The notes beneath the pieces are model-generated. The model had not been told where the DNA came from, did no database searches, and worked only from the letters and a program-made list of their open reading frames with translations. From NCBI GenBank assembly GCA_002686085.1, contig NZAC01000049.1, forward strand, positions 62,001 through 126,000: 64,000 nt of DNA, given 5' to 3'. This document shows, one piece after another, positions 9,597-18,081 of this stretch. A program made the translations under genes and the position numbers. The stretch comes from Roseibacillus sp. (GTDB lineage Bacteria > Verrucomicrobiota > Verrucomicrobiia > Verrucomicrobiales > Akkermansiaceae). Each line of letters opens with the position of its first letter. The stretch's first letter is position 1.

Positions 9597-10937
9597 ATGA
9601 ATCATCCTCCTTCAAATTCGAACGAGCCTGCACGGCGTGTTTTGTTTCGCCCTAAAGAATATCGCGAGTTGACACACGATGATCAGGAGTTCCTTGCGAC
9701 CGCCTATGAAAAAGCTCTTGAGGCAGTGAGGCTCAATATCACACCCAAGGGGTTCTCCGCATGCTCGCTGGAGCACAACGAGTATGCGGGAAGTGATGAA
9801 AATTATCGGTCGGTTTGGGCTCGGGATGGGGCGATAACGGCGATATGGACCTTGGATCTGGATGATCAAGAGATTCGCGCCGCACAGGTAGCGACATTTG
9901 ACACACTGATGTCCAAGCAGGCTCCCAACGGACAGATTCCTGCAAACGTGCGGATTGAAACAGGGGAGCCGGAATATATGGGAGTTGGGGGTATCGCTTC
10001 AATCGATAGCGTCATGTGGATCATTATCGGGATTGCAGCCTATGCGAGGGAGACCGGTGACTGGTCAATAGTTGACCGTCATTTTGATGGTTTAAAACTG
10101 GCGATGGACTGGCTTGGCGCTCATGACTCTAATAACTGTGGGCTTCTTGAGATTCCGGAGGCCAGCGACTGGGCGGATCTGTTTGGATTCAGTTATCACG
10201 TGCTTTATGATGAAGTCCTCTGGTATCGCTCGCTTGTCTGCTTCGCGGACATCCTCGAGCAGAGAAAGGAGGTCGAGTTGGCGAAGGAGCGTCGGAAGCA
10301 GGCAGATGTGGTCGCGAAGCTACTCGTCAAGAAATTCTGGCCGTCGACTGCGGGTGGAGGACGCCCTGCAGATGGGGATTCTGAACAGCGATTCTCTTTC
10401 ACTGACGCTCAGAACTCGTTGGGTGACGCACGGTATCTTATGGCCCAGATTTCACCGTTTAGCTTCAGCTGGCGCTGTGATGTGTATGGCAATATCCTAG
10501 CCTATCTTACGGGACTTCTGGATAAGGAAAGGGCATTAATGACCTTCCGTTTTTTGTGGGGTGTGGGTGCTAATGAACCAGGGCTTGTGAAGAATTTGTA
10601 TCCTCCGGTACAGGCGGGGGACCCCGAGTGGCGCAGTTATTATACTGTGAATCTCCTCAACCTACCCAATCACTACCACAACGGAGGAATCTGGCCGTTT
10701 GTGGGTGGCATGTGGGTGCGGTATATTTATAAGTTGGGAATGAAGGGGCTGGCACGTCGGGAGCTCCTGAGGTTAGCCGAGCTCTGCTCGCGTGGAGTTT
10801 CCCATAAATGGGAATTCAACGAGTGGCACCACGGTCAGACGGCTCGCCCAATGGGAAAGGCTTTTCAGGCCTGGAGTGCGGCGAGCTTTATCCGGGCATG
10901 CCACGATCTGCACGTTGATCCCGCATCGATTAGCTGA
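9597..10937 (+). CDS. (alpha/alpha)6-barrel glycoside hydrolase, amylo-1,6-glucosidase/invertase-like
   Basis: A 446-residue cytosolic protein without signal peptide. Conserved segments SVWARDGAIT, EASDWADLFGFSYH and VLYDEVLWYR are those of proteins annotated as amylo-alpha-1,6-glucosidase or glycogen debranching enzyme; neutral invertases (GH100) share the fold. The Asp in WARD and the Asp in SDWAD are candidate catalytic or subsite residues. It follows the disaccharide synthase by 31 bp on the same strand, so it may process the same disaccharide or a related oligosaccharide; that role is inferred from position. A small inverted repeat (AAGCC-GGGA-GGCTT, 10939-10952) sits between its end and the convergent gene and may act as a weak bidirectional terminator. 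Confidence 0.7.
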   Translation: MNHPPSNSNEPARRVLFRPKEYRELTHDDQEFLATAYEKALEAVRLNITPKGFSACSLEHNEYAGSDENYRSVWARDGAITAIWTLDLDDQEIRAAQVATFDTLMSKQAPNGQIPANVRIETGEPEYMGVGGIASIDSVMWIIIGIAAYARETGDWSIVDRHFDGLKLAMDWLGAHDSNNCGLLEIPEASDWADLFGFSYHVLYDEVLWYRSLVCFADILEQRKEVELAKERRKQADVVAKLLVKKFWPSTAGGGRPADGDSEQRFSFTDAQNSLGDARYLMAQISPFSFSWRCDVYGNILAYLTGLLDKERALMTFRFLWGVGANEPGLVKNLYPPVQAGDPEWRSYYTVNLLNLPNHYHNGGIWPFVGGMWVRYIYKLGMKGLARRELLRLAELCSRGVSHKWEFNEWHHGQTARPMGKAFQAWSAASFIRACHDLHVDPASIS

Positions 10938-10951
10938 GAAGCCGGGAGGCT

Positions 10952-12202
10952 TTACCCTCCGAATAGAGGCACCATGTGGCGCTCGTAGATGTTCTCGCAG
11001 ACGTTTTTCCCGATTATCTCAGAATTGGCCTTGAGAGCGTCGAGGTAGGTATCCCCAAGCTCGGCTGCCACCTTAAACCCAACGTGGAGAAGTTGGCGGA
11101 AATGCTGGTTGTAGGCCGGGTTTTTCTGGTCGTGACGGAGGGCGCTGGTATACTGCTCGCTGGACCATCCATCGACTTCTTCGGAGCTCGGAAGCTTCGA
11201 GTCATCGACGTCGATGACCGTAGCATAGGGTTCACATAGCGCCTCTTTTTTCTCCAACGCAGTGGCATAGATCTGTTTGGCGAGAGCAAGAGCGTCCCCT
11301 CCTGCTTCAGCAAGACCGATGAGTTCTTCCAGCCATGTAGTGCCGGCGGTTTTGATATGGAGGCCGGCTCCGGTTCGTGCGAGTGCACGTTTAATTGGCT
11401 CGTAGATGGAGAACTTGTCTGAACCGGAGTGGACGCTAAGCTTGAGAGTTTCGGGTAATCCGTAGGCCTTCACTGCGTGGGCGATGACGGCAAGGTCATC
11501 GTTAAACTCCTGCTCGAACTGGGCGATATCTCCTACGTAATCAACACCCTTATTGAAGCGGCCTGTAAATTTTGGGGCGATTGTCTGAATTGGAAACTTC
11601 TGGTCTGCGATCGCTGCCAGGATAACGAGCATCTCGGGTGGAGTCTGTGGGTCGTCAGTTTCATCCATCGAGACCTCGGCGATAAAGTCTTCCCCTCCTT
11701 TTTCGGTTGCGATGTGCCGATATATCCGGCCGGCAAGCTCACAGGCTTTCAGGAACTGCCTTGCGGTTTGCTCGACCATTTCACGGGTAATTTCAAGCGG
11801 CGCGGCAATTCCCTCGATGGTGATGGTGCCAATCAGCTCGGGATGACGATTGACGAAGTTTGCGATCTCCTCCGGCGAGGCGGGAGTTCCGATATCGTCA
11901 GCGACGTCGATAGTGTAAAAGTCACAGTGCGGCAGGTATCGGTCGACAGTTTCCAGATTGATGTGGTCGGCATCGAGCAGGAAGCCTGCTTGCCAGTCGA
12001 GCTGGGTAATAGCGTTCTCAGCGGCTGTCCGGGTCCCAGCTGGATCGGATCCAACAATGAGATGCTCCCGGTTGGACTTGTTCCACACTGGAGTAACGGA
12101 GACTCCTTCGGACGCCAGCATTTGAAAAGCCCGGAGCTGGGGTGCAGCCTGGTGTGCGAAACGGTCGCCGACCCCGAAGGTGAATTTATCGATTCTTTTC
12201 AT
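10952..12202 (-). CDS. uxaE: Tagaturonate/fructuronate epimerase (UxaE-like)
   Basis: A 416-residue protein matching the UxaE family in length and motifs: KFTFGVGDRFAHQAAPQLRA near the N-terminus, GFLLDADHINLETVDRY, FYTIDVADDIG, and later KFTGRFNKGVDYVGD, KLSVHSGSDKFSIY and HIKTAGTTWLEEL. UxaE interconverts D-tagaturonate and D-fructuronate, linking galacturonate and glucuronate catabolism, and is thought to use a divalent metal. The aldo/keto reductase and TIM-barrel isomerase genes upstream on the same strand start 65 bp and about 1.0 kb before it and could form one sugar-acid operon. Identification is from remembered family motifs, so the substrate is provisional. Confidence 0.75.
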   Translation of the reverse strand: MKRIDKFTFGVGDRFAHQAAPQLRAFQMLASEGVSVTPVWNKSNREHLIVGSDPAGTRTAAENAITQLDWQAGFLLDADHINLETVDRYLPHCDFYTIDVADDIGTPASPEEIANFVNRHPELIGTITIEGIAAPLEITREMVEQTARQFLKACELAGRIYRHIATEKGGEDFIAEVSMDETDDPQTPPEMLVILAAIADQKFPIQTIAPKFTGRFNKGVDYVGDIAQFEQEFNDDLAVIAHAVKAYGLPETLKLSVHSGSDKFSIYEPIKRALARTGAGLHIKTAGTTWLEELIGLAEAGGDALALAKQIYATALEKKEALCEPYATVIDVDDSKLPSSEEVDGWSSEQYTSALRHDQKNPAYNQHFRQLLHVGFKVAAELGDTYLDALKANSEIIGKNVCENIYERHMVPLFGG

Positions 12203-12267
12203 TGGTAGAGTTTTTTAATGTTTTTCGAGGAGAAATCACGTCGTTGAATATAATCGTGTATCCGCTT

Positions 12268-13206
12268 TCAGTTGTTCTCGGGTAGCCCCTCGATGTGCCC
12301 GATATTTTTCACTGGATCGAAGATTTGAAGAACGGTGTCGAGGAGATCCTGAGGAAGAGGTTTGGCCAGCCATTCCGCCCATTTGCGAATATTTTCCGGG
12401 TTGGCTGATCCGGCGACACAAGTAGCAATCTCTTCGTGCGCGCACGAAAATTGCAGGGCCAGCTGGGCGATATCAATACCCTCCTGACTGCAAATCTGGG
12501 CGGCTTTCCGAGCGGCCGCTTTCACTTCCTCAGGCTCCTTGAGCCAATCGGGAAGAGGTGCGTTGGTGAGCAGGCGGGCGGAGAAAGGTCCGGCGTTCAT
12601 GACTCCCAGTTTCTTTTCACGGAGTCGCGGAAGCAGGTCATCTGCCAAGGATGTGTTCTGAAGGGTGTACTGATTGTAGGAAAGGATGCAGTCGAGTTGC
12701 TCCTCGGCGTGGTCGAGCACTTCGTGAAAGGTTTTCATCGGGTAGCAGGAAAAGCCTACGGCCCGAACCAGTCCCTTCTTCTTCAAGGCAAGGGCTGCGG
12801 GAATCGTCTCTTCCCAGATCTGAGGCAATTGTACGAATTCAACATCGTGAAGGAGCAGCACATCTAGGTAGTCCGTTCCCAGACGATGTAGGGAGACATG
12901 AACGCTTTCCTCCACTCGGGAGGCTGAAAAATCGAAATGAGTGAGTGAGTAGCGCCCCAGTTTGGATCCCAGCAGGTAGGATTCTCTCGGAACTCCCCGC
13001 AGTGCAATTCCCAGCAGTACCTCTGACATGCCCCTGCCGTAGAACGGAGAGGTATCCATGAAGTTGATCCCATGGTCCAGGGCGACCCGGACAGAGGACA
13101 GTGCTTCCTCGACAGGAACAGGTCGAAATTCCTGACCCAGGGAGGATGCGCCAAAGCTCAGGATCGGAAGGTTCAGGCCCGTATTTCCTAGAGGACGTGA
13201 TTGCAT
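12268..13206 (-). CDS. Aldo/keto reductase (L-fucose/L-galactose dehydrogenase-like)
   Basis: A 312-residue TIM-barrel oxidoreductase starting MQSRPLGNTGLNLPILSFG. The catalytic tetrad is visible: Asp and Tyr in INFMDTSPFYGRG, Lys in LLGSKLGRY and His in VLLLHDVEF. The C-terminal VAGSANPENI is part of the NADP site. I chose the ATG at 13206; the open frame extends to 13344 but that would overlap the upstream gene and add 46 non-conserved residues. The sequence style resembles L-galactose and L-fucose dehydrogenases, which produce a lactone that a lactonase such as the one at 6498 could open. It lies 37 bp downstream of the TIM-barrel isomerase gene on the same strand. Confidence 0.85.
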   Translation of the reverse strand: MQSRPLGNTGLNLPILSFGASSLGQEFRPVPVEEALSSVRVALDHGINFMDTSPFYGRGMSEVLLGIALRGVPRESYLLGSKLGRYSLTHFDFSASRVEESVHVSLHRLGTDYLDVLLLHDVEFVQLPQIWEETIPAALALKKKGLVRAVGFSCYPMKTFHEVLDHAEEQLDCILSYNQYTLQNTSLADDLLPRLREKKLGVMNAGPFSARLLTNAPLPDWLKEPEEVKAAARKAAQICSQEGIDIAQLALQFSCAHEEIATCVAGSANPENIRKWAEWLAKPLPQDLLDTVLQIFDPVKNIGHIEGLPENN

Positions 13207-13243
13207 TACTTGGCGGAGGGTCGTGGATTGAAAGAAGATGGAC

Positions 13244-14059
13244 CTAGTTGGTGAGAGCCCGGAAAGACTTGATTGTCTGCTCTGCGGCAGCCTCAGGGCT
13301 TGGGAAAGGGAAGATTTCTGCGGAAAGGTAGCCGTCGTATCCAATCTCTTTGAGAGCGGAGATGATGGACGTCATTTCTGTATGTCCGAAGCCGACAGCT
13401 TGGCGGTTGGAGTCCGCAAAGTGAACATGACCGACTCGTGATCCGGCATCGCGGATTGCCTGCCCGGGATCTGCCTCCTCGATATTCATGTGGAAAAGGT
13501 CGGCGAGGAGGACAGTATGACTCAGGCCATGTTCTATAAGATACGCTGCCGCAGTGGACAGGTGATTAAATTGGTTGGTTTCGTAGCGATTAAGAGGCTC
13601 GTAGATGAACTTCACGTCATTCTCAGCTGCCCGAGCGTCGGTCGCATGGAGCGCTTCCGTGAGCCATGCGAGCGACTGTTCCCGGGTGAGATCTCCTCCC
13701 CACTTACCCTGCATGGAACCTAGAATTGCTGGAGCGCCGACCTTGCCGCCAAAGTCGATCATGGAGATAACGAACTCAAGGGCTCGAGACCGCTTGTCAG
13801 GGTCAGCGTCGGTGAGGGAAAGTCCATGCTGGACCATACCTGCTCCCGTGCCGACCGCTGCGATTGAGAGGTTGTGATCAGACGCCATGGAATTCACGGT
13901 CTCGGGATCGATGAAGTCGGGCCCCGGCAGGAAAAGCTCCACGGCGTCAAAACCCAAATTCGCGGCTTCTGAGAAGCTCTCAGTAAGAGGCTGATGAAAG
14001 ACAAAGGGGCCGGCCTTGGCTTCTGCTACCTGAGCGAGGGTAATAGCTGACTTCATCAT
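13244..14059 (-). CDS. Sugar phosphate isomerase/epimerase (xylose isomerase-like TIM barrel)
   Basis: A 271-residue protein of the AP endonuclease 2/xylose isomerase-like TIM-barrel family. Seen: FHQPLTESFSEAANLGFDAVELFLPG at the N-terminus, VKFIYEPLNRYETN in the middle (Glu is a probable metal ligand), LLADLFHMNIEEADPG, VGHVHFADSNRQAVGFG and a final YLSAEIFPFP with another Glu ligand. Members isomerise or epimerise sugars or keto-acids using divalent metals. The start may be either of two adjacent ATG codons (14059 or 14056). It is the first gene of the minus-strand group reaching to 10952. The specific sugar is unknown. Confidence 0.8.
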   Translation of the reverse strand: MMKSAITLAQVAEAKAGPFVFHQPLTESFSEAANLGFDAVELFLPGPDFIDPETVNSMASDHNLSIAAVGTGAGMVQHGLSLTDADPDKRSRALEFVISMIDFGGKVGAPAILGSMQGKWGGDLTREQSLAWLTEALHATDARAAENDVKFIYEPLNRYETNQFNHLSTAAAYLIEHGLSHTVLLADLFHMNIEEADPGQAIRDAGSRVGHVHFADSNRQAVGFGHTEMTSIISALKEIGYDGYLSAEIFPFPSPEAAAEQTIKSFRALTN

Positions 14060-14213
14060 AATTTAGGGAGAATGGGTGGGTGCTGGCTGCATGGGAGTCA
14101 AGGGATTTCCGGGAATTACAATCGTTCTCGACGACAAGGACTCATGGAGTAGAAAGAACGGCGAAAAGTGAGTGTTATTTTTGCATCATTCCTTGCGTAG
14201 TGAGGATAAGCGT

Positions 14214-16562
14214 ATGAGGTCATCAGGTCTTACATTGGCAGCTCTACTGGCGATAGCGGCAACAGCAACGGGCGAAGTTGAGGTAGAGTTCAGGGAAAAG
14301 ATAGAACCCTTTCTTCAGGACTACTGCTACGACTGCCATGGAGATGGGGCCAAAAAGGGAGATATTACCCTGGATGATTTCAAGGATCTCTCAAGTCACC
14401 TCGAGAACCACGAACTATGGTTGCGAATCTGGAGGAATGTCAGGACTCATCTCATGCCTCCCGTAGAGGGGGACTTCCAACCTTCTCCCGAGGAGCGGGC
14501 GGAGTTGATGGCGTGGATAGAGAGTAACGTCCTGAAGTTGGATCCAGAAAACCCGGATCCCGGGAGAGTGACTATCCGGCGTCTCAATCGCGAAGAGTAT
14601 CGAAACACGATATGGGATCTTCTCGGGGTCGAGTATAACGTAGATGACAACTTCCCCCCTGATGATACCGGATTTGGTTTTGATACCATCGGAGATGTAC
14701 TGACAATCTCACCTCTGCTTCTCGAAAAATACCTGCTGGCTGCCGAGACCATTGCGGACCTCGCTCTTCCCGCCACGGTGATACGCCGGCGACCAATCAC
14801 AATTGATGCCGGAAATTTTCGTGAGCGAGGAAACAATCAGCAAAGTGCTCGCTTCATGGAAGCTGACAAGGAGCATACAGTTGGAGCGGAGAGGAGGTTC
14901 AGCAAAGCCGGAGTCTACAATCTGGAGGTTAGTTATCGGATTGAGAACGAACGTGGCCGTCCCGAGGGGCAGACTGCCACCTGGCGCATTCTGGTGGACG
15001 GAAAGGAAATTGAGTCGGTGGAGGTCGATGGAGGGAGGCGCTCGAGTGGCGAGTTCAAAACCGAGATTGAATTAAGTGAGGGAAACCATCGTTTTGAGTT
15101 CTCGATGGTCCCGGGAGCTCCAGGAGAGGGAGAGGGGACCTGGGGAGTTAGAGTGGAGGATTACAAACTGGTCCGTCAGGCAGGAAGCGAATGGGCGCTC
15201 TATCCGGAAAGCTACCGGAGAATATTTTTCAAGGGACTGCCACCAGAGGAGAAGCCGGATCGGGATGCCTATCTACGCGACATCGTCAGAGAGTTTGCCT
15301 CCAAGGCGTTTCGGCGTCCAGTGGAGGATCGCATTGTTGATGCGCTAACGGCCTTGGCTCTCGCTCGGAATCAGGAGGAGGGAGCAAAGTTTGTCGATGG
15401 CGTGAAGCTTGCGGTCACTGCAACTCTTACATCACCGCGGTTCCTTTTTCGACGAGAGGCTCAGGCAGAGCCTGATAATCCTGGCAGAGTCGTTCCGGTT
15501 GATCAGTTCGCGCTGGCGTCACGCCTCTCTTATTTCCTCTGGAGCTCAACCCCCGATGAGGAGCTGCTCCGGTTGGCATCGAAGGGCCAGTTGCGTGCAG
15601 AGCTTCGTTCGCAGGTAGATCGGATGCTGGCTGACGAGAAGGCGAATCGCATGGTAAGCAATTTCGTTGGGCAATGGCTTCAGTCACGGGATCTTGGAAG
15701 CCTAGATATCGATGTGCGTCATATTCTTGGAGAGAGCAATAAGAGGAACGCCGAACGAATTTTTGACCAAGAAATGCGAAAGGATATGGGAAAAGAGACA
15801 GAGCTTTTCTTCCAGCATATTCTCAAGGAGAACCGTCCGATAATCGAGCTGCTCAATGCGAGATACTCTTTTCTTAACGAGAGTCTCGCTAAATTCTACG
15901 GGGTATCAGGCGTGAAAGGAGATACATACCGCCGGGTTGAGTTCGGTGAGGAACAGCAAGCCCGCGGTGGAATTTTGACACAGGGAACGTTTCTGATCGT
16001 CACCTCACAGCCGACCAGAACCTCTCCTGTCAAGCGGGGACTCTTTGTGTTGGAGAATATTCTGGGAACTCCTGCGCCGCCAGCACCACCCGATGTTCCG
16101 GAGCTGGAAGATCCTGAAAAAGAGTCCGTCGAGGGGACAATGAGGGAGCGCATGGTTGCCCATCGTGAAAAGGCTTTATGTAAATCCTGTCACCAGCGAA
16201 TGGACCCCATCGGCCTCGCATTAGAGAATTTCAATGCCATCGGGCAATGGAGAGACGAGGATGCTGGTCAACCAATTGATAGTGCCGGGCAACTGGTAAC
16301 GGGTGAAAAATTCTCTAACGTGATGGAGCTTAAGGAGATTCTCATTAGCTCCCGCAAAGAGGACTTTTACCGGTGTCTGACCGAAAAGATGCTGACTTAC
16401 GCGCTGGGTAGGGGGGTAGAGTATTACGACGCACCGACAGTGGACCGAATCGTGGAGCGATTACTCGACCAGGAAGGTAACATGGCAGATCTGATTTATG
16501 GAGTCGTGGAGAGCATTCCCTTCCAGAAGCGTCGGGGGGATGGAGACAGGCTTCAAAATTAG
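14214..16562 (+). CDS. Exported DUF1592/DUF1588/DUF1585/DUF1587 cytochrome-like protein
   Basis: A 782-residue exported protein with a signal peptide (MRSSGLTLAALLAIAATATG). I chose ATG 14214, preceded by GAGG, over an upstream GTG at 14172. Domain order is as in the planctomycete-cytochrome family: an N-terminal heme c-like motif CYDCHG, a DUF1587 region (RLNREEYRNTIWDLLG), a carbohydrate-binding-like beta domain (about 210-330), DUF1595/DUF1592 (FRRPVEDR, SRLSYFLWSSTPDEEL), DUF1588 (RGGILTQGTFL, SQPTRTSPVKRG) and DUF1585. A second CKSCHQRMDPIG is in the C-terminal part. It is followed 71 bp later by a DUF1552 gene, the standard partner. The function is not established; a periplasmic oxidative attack on a polymer or small molecule is often suggested. 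Confidence 0.9.
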   Translation: MRSSGLTLAALLAIAATATGEVEVEFREKIEPFLQDYCYDCHGDGAKKGDITLDDFKDLSSHLENHELWLRIWRNVRTHLMPPVEGDFQPSPEERAELMAWIESNVLKLDPENPDPGRVTIRRLNREEYRNTIWDLLGVEYNVDDNFPPDDTGFGFDTIGDVLTISPLLLEKYLLAAETIADLALPATVIRRRPITIDAGNFRERGNNQQSARFMEADKEHTVGAERRFSKAGVYNLEVSYRIENERGRPEGQTATWRILVDGKEIESVEVDGGRRSSGEFKTEIELSEGNHRFEFSMVPGAPGEGEGTWGVRVEDYKLVRQAGSEWALYPESYRRIFFKGLPPEEKPDRDAYLRDIVREFASKAFRRPVEDRIVDALTALALARNQEEGAKFVDGVKLAVTATLTSPRFLFRREAQAEPDNPGRVVPVDQFALASRLSYFLWSSTPDEELLRLASKGQLRAELRSQVDRMLADEKANRMVSNFVGQWLQSRDLGSLDIDVRHILGESNKRNAERIFDQEMRKDMGKETELFFQHILKENRPIIELLNARYSFLNESLAKFYGVSGVKGDTYRRVEFGEEQQARGGILTQGTFLIVTSQPTRTSPVKRGLFVLENILGTPAPPAPPDVPELEDPEKESVEGTMRERMVAHREKALCKSCHQRMDPIGLALENFNAIGQWRDEDAGQPIDSAGQLVTGEKFSNVMELKEILISSRKEDFYRCLTEKMLTYALGRGVEYYDAPTVDRIVERLLDQEGNMADLIYGVVESIPFQKRRGDGDRLQN

Positions 16563-16633
16563 GGGTTGGCGGCACGCGAAAATCAGTCAAAAATGTGTGC
16601 GTTTCACTGTAATATTTGCGTATAGTAATAACC

Positions 16634-17995
16634 ATGAAGGCATCGAAGACAGTTCCAGGACGAAGGGCCTTCCTGAGAGGGCTAGGAGCAACTGTTGCCC
16701 TTCCAGGGTTTAGCTCTCTGGGGCTGGCAAAACCACTGGCAGGCGCACGTGGGATAACCGCTACTGGAGCTCCCTTGCGAATGGCATATCTCTGTCTTCC
16801 GAATGGTGTGATCATGGACAAGTGGAGGCCGCAGGGGGTTGGTGAGAACTTCGTTCTCAACGATTCCATGAAGTCTTTGGAGAATTCCCGCCAGGACCTA
16901 CAGGTCCTCAAAGGGCTGGAGCAAGCTAGTGGCTGGGGTGGCAGAGATGGCGCTGGAGACCACGCGCGGGGAAATGCCACCTTTCTCACTGGGGCGCGTC
17001 CTCGGAAAACAGCAGGGTCTGACATTCGCTTGGGAATTTCTGTCGACCAGATGGCGGCCAACTACCTAGCGCAGGAAACGAGACTGCCATCGCTTGAGCT
17101 TTCCTGTGATGGTGTCAGGAAGTCAGGCAGCTGTGATTCAGGCTACTCCTGCGCCTACCAGTATAACATCTCCTGGCGCTCTGCGACACAGCCAATGACG
17201 CCCGAGTCCAACCCACGGTTGGTCTTTGAACGATTGTTCGGGAGCGGAACCAAGTCCGAGCGGGGTGAGAGTCAAGCAAGGCGGCGGGAGGAAAAGCGCT
17301 CGATTCTTGATTTTGTTCTCGAGGATGCGAAGGCAATGGAAAAGAGCCTGGGGAGAAACGACCAGCAGAAACTGGACGAGTATATGACCGGCGTTAGGGA
17401 GATCGAGCGCCAGATCGAGAAGGCTGAAAGCATAGGTCCTCCACCTGACCCGGGTGTAGAAGCGCCTGCGAACGGAGTTCCCAGAGAATACCATGAGCAT
17501 ATCCGGATCATGTTCGAAATGATGATTCTTGCGTTCCAGACAGATCAGACGCGGATTGCCTCTTTCCTGCTGGCTCATGATGGCAGCAATAGAAATTTTC
17601 CCACGCACGGTGTAAGGGAGGGTCACCATGGACTTTCTCACCACGGGGGCAACAGGGATAAAATCGAGAAGATTGCGAAAATTGACACCTTTTATCTCGA
17701 GCAGCTAGCCTACTTCCTCGAGCGAATGCGCAATACCAAGGATGTCGATGGCAAGCCGCTGTTGTATAATTCCATGATTGTCTGGGGTGGAGGACTTTCT
17801 GATGGAGATCGACATACTCACAACGATCTTCCAATTATCCTTGCAGGCCATGCTGGGGGAAAATTCCGTGCTGGAAGGCACGTTGATCTTAAAGGGGATG
17901 TCCCTATGAATAATCTCTACCTGCGGATGCTTGAAGAAATTGGCGTTCCAGCGGGAAGGCTTGGGGACTCTACCGGCATTCTCAGTCAGGTATAG
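16634..17995 (+). CDS. DUF1552 protein with Tat signal
   Basis: A 453-residue DUF1552 protein. The N-terminus has a twin-arginine signal (GRRAFLRGLGATVALPGF), so it should be exported folded, which suggests a bound cofactor or metal. Start at ATG 16634; an in-frame start at 16616 is possible but lacks support. Conserved segments include RMAYLCLPNGVIMDKW, GDHARGNATFLTGA, GISVDQMAA and, near the end, SMIVWGGGLSDGDRHTHNDLPIILAGHAGG. These last motifs resemble the alkaline phosphatase/sulfatase-like fold of DUF1501 and DUF1552 proteins, with several His and Asp residues that could bind metal. It pairs with the preceding DUF1592 gene, with which it is almost always found. Confidence 0.9.
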   Translation: MKASKTVPGRRAFLRGLGATVALPGFSSLGLAKPLAGARGITATGAPLRMAYLCLPNGVIMDKWRPQGVGENFVLNDSMKSLENSRQDLQVLKGLEQASGWGGRDGAGDHARGNATFLTGARPRKTAGSDIRLGISVDQMAANYLAQETRLPSLELSCDGVRKSGSCDSGYSCAYQYNISWRSATQPMTPESNPRLVFERLFGSGTKSERGESQARRREEKRSILDFVLEDAKAMEKSLGRNDQQKLDEYMTGVREIERQIEKAESIGPPPDPGVEAPANGVPREYHEHIRIMFEMMILAFQTDQTRIASFLLAHDGSNRNFPTHGVREGHHGLSHHGGNRDKIEKIAKIDTFYLEQLAYFLERMRNTKDVDGKPLLYNSMIVWGGGLSDGDRHTHNDLPIILAGHAGGKFRAGRHVDLKGDVPMNNLYLRMLEEIGVPAGRLGDSTGILSQV

Positions 17996-18081
17996 GCCCC
18001 GCGTCGACGCTGGGTGTCGGGCTCGAGAGTTTTGCCCGCAGGGATTTCTATCATTTGAAATCCCCTTTCAACCATTGAGTG

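Noticed and set aside
16345-17061. A 238-codon minus-strand frame spanning the gap between the DUF1592 and DUF1552 genes
   Set aside because: It overlaps both well-supported genes and shows no family motif.
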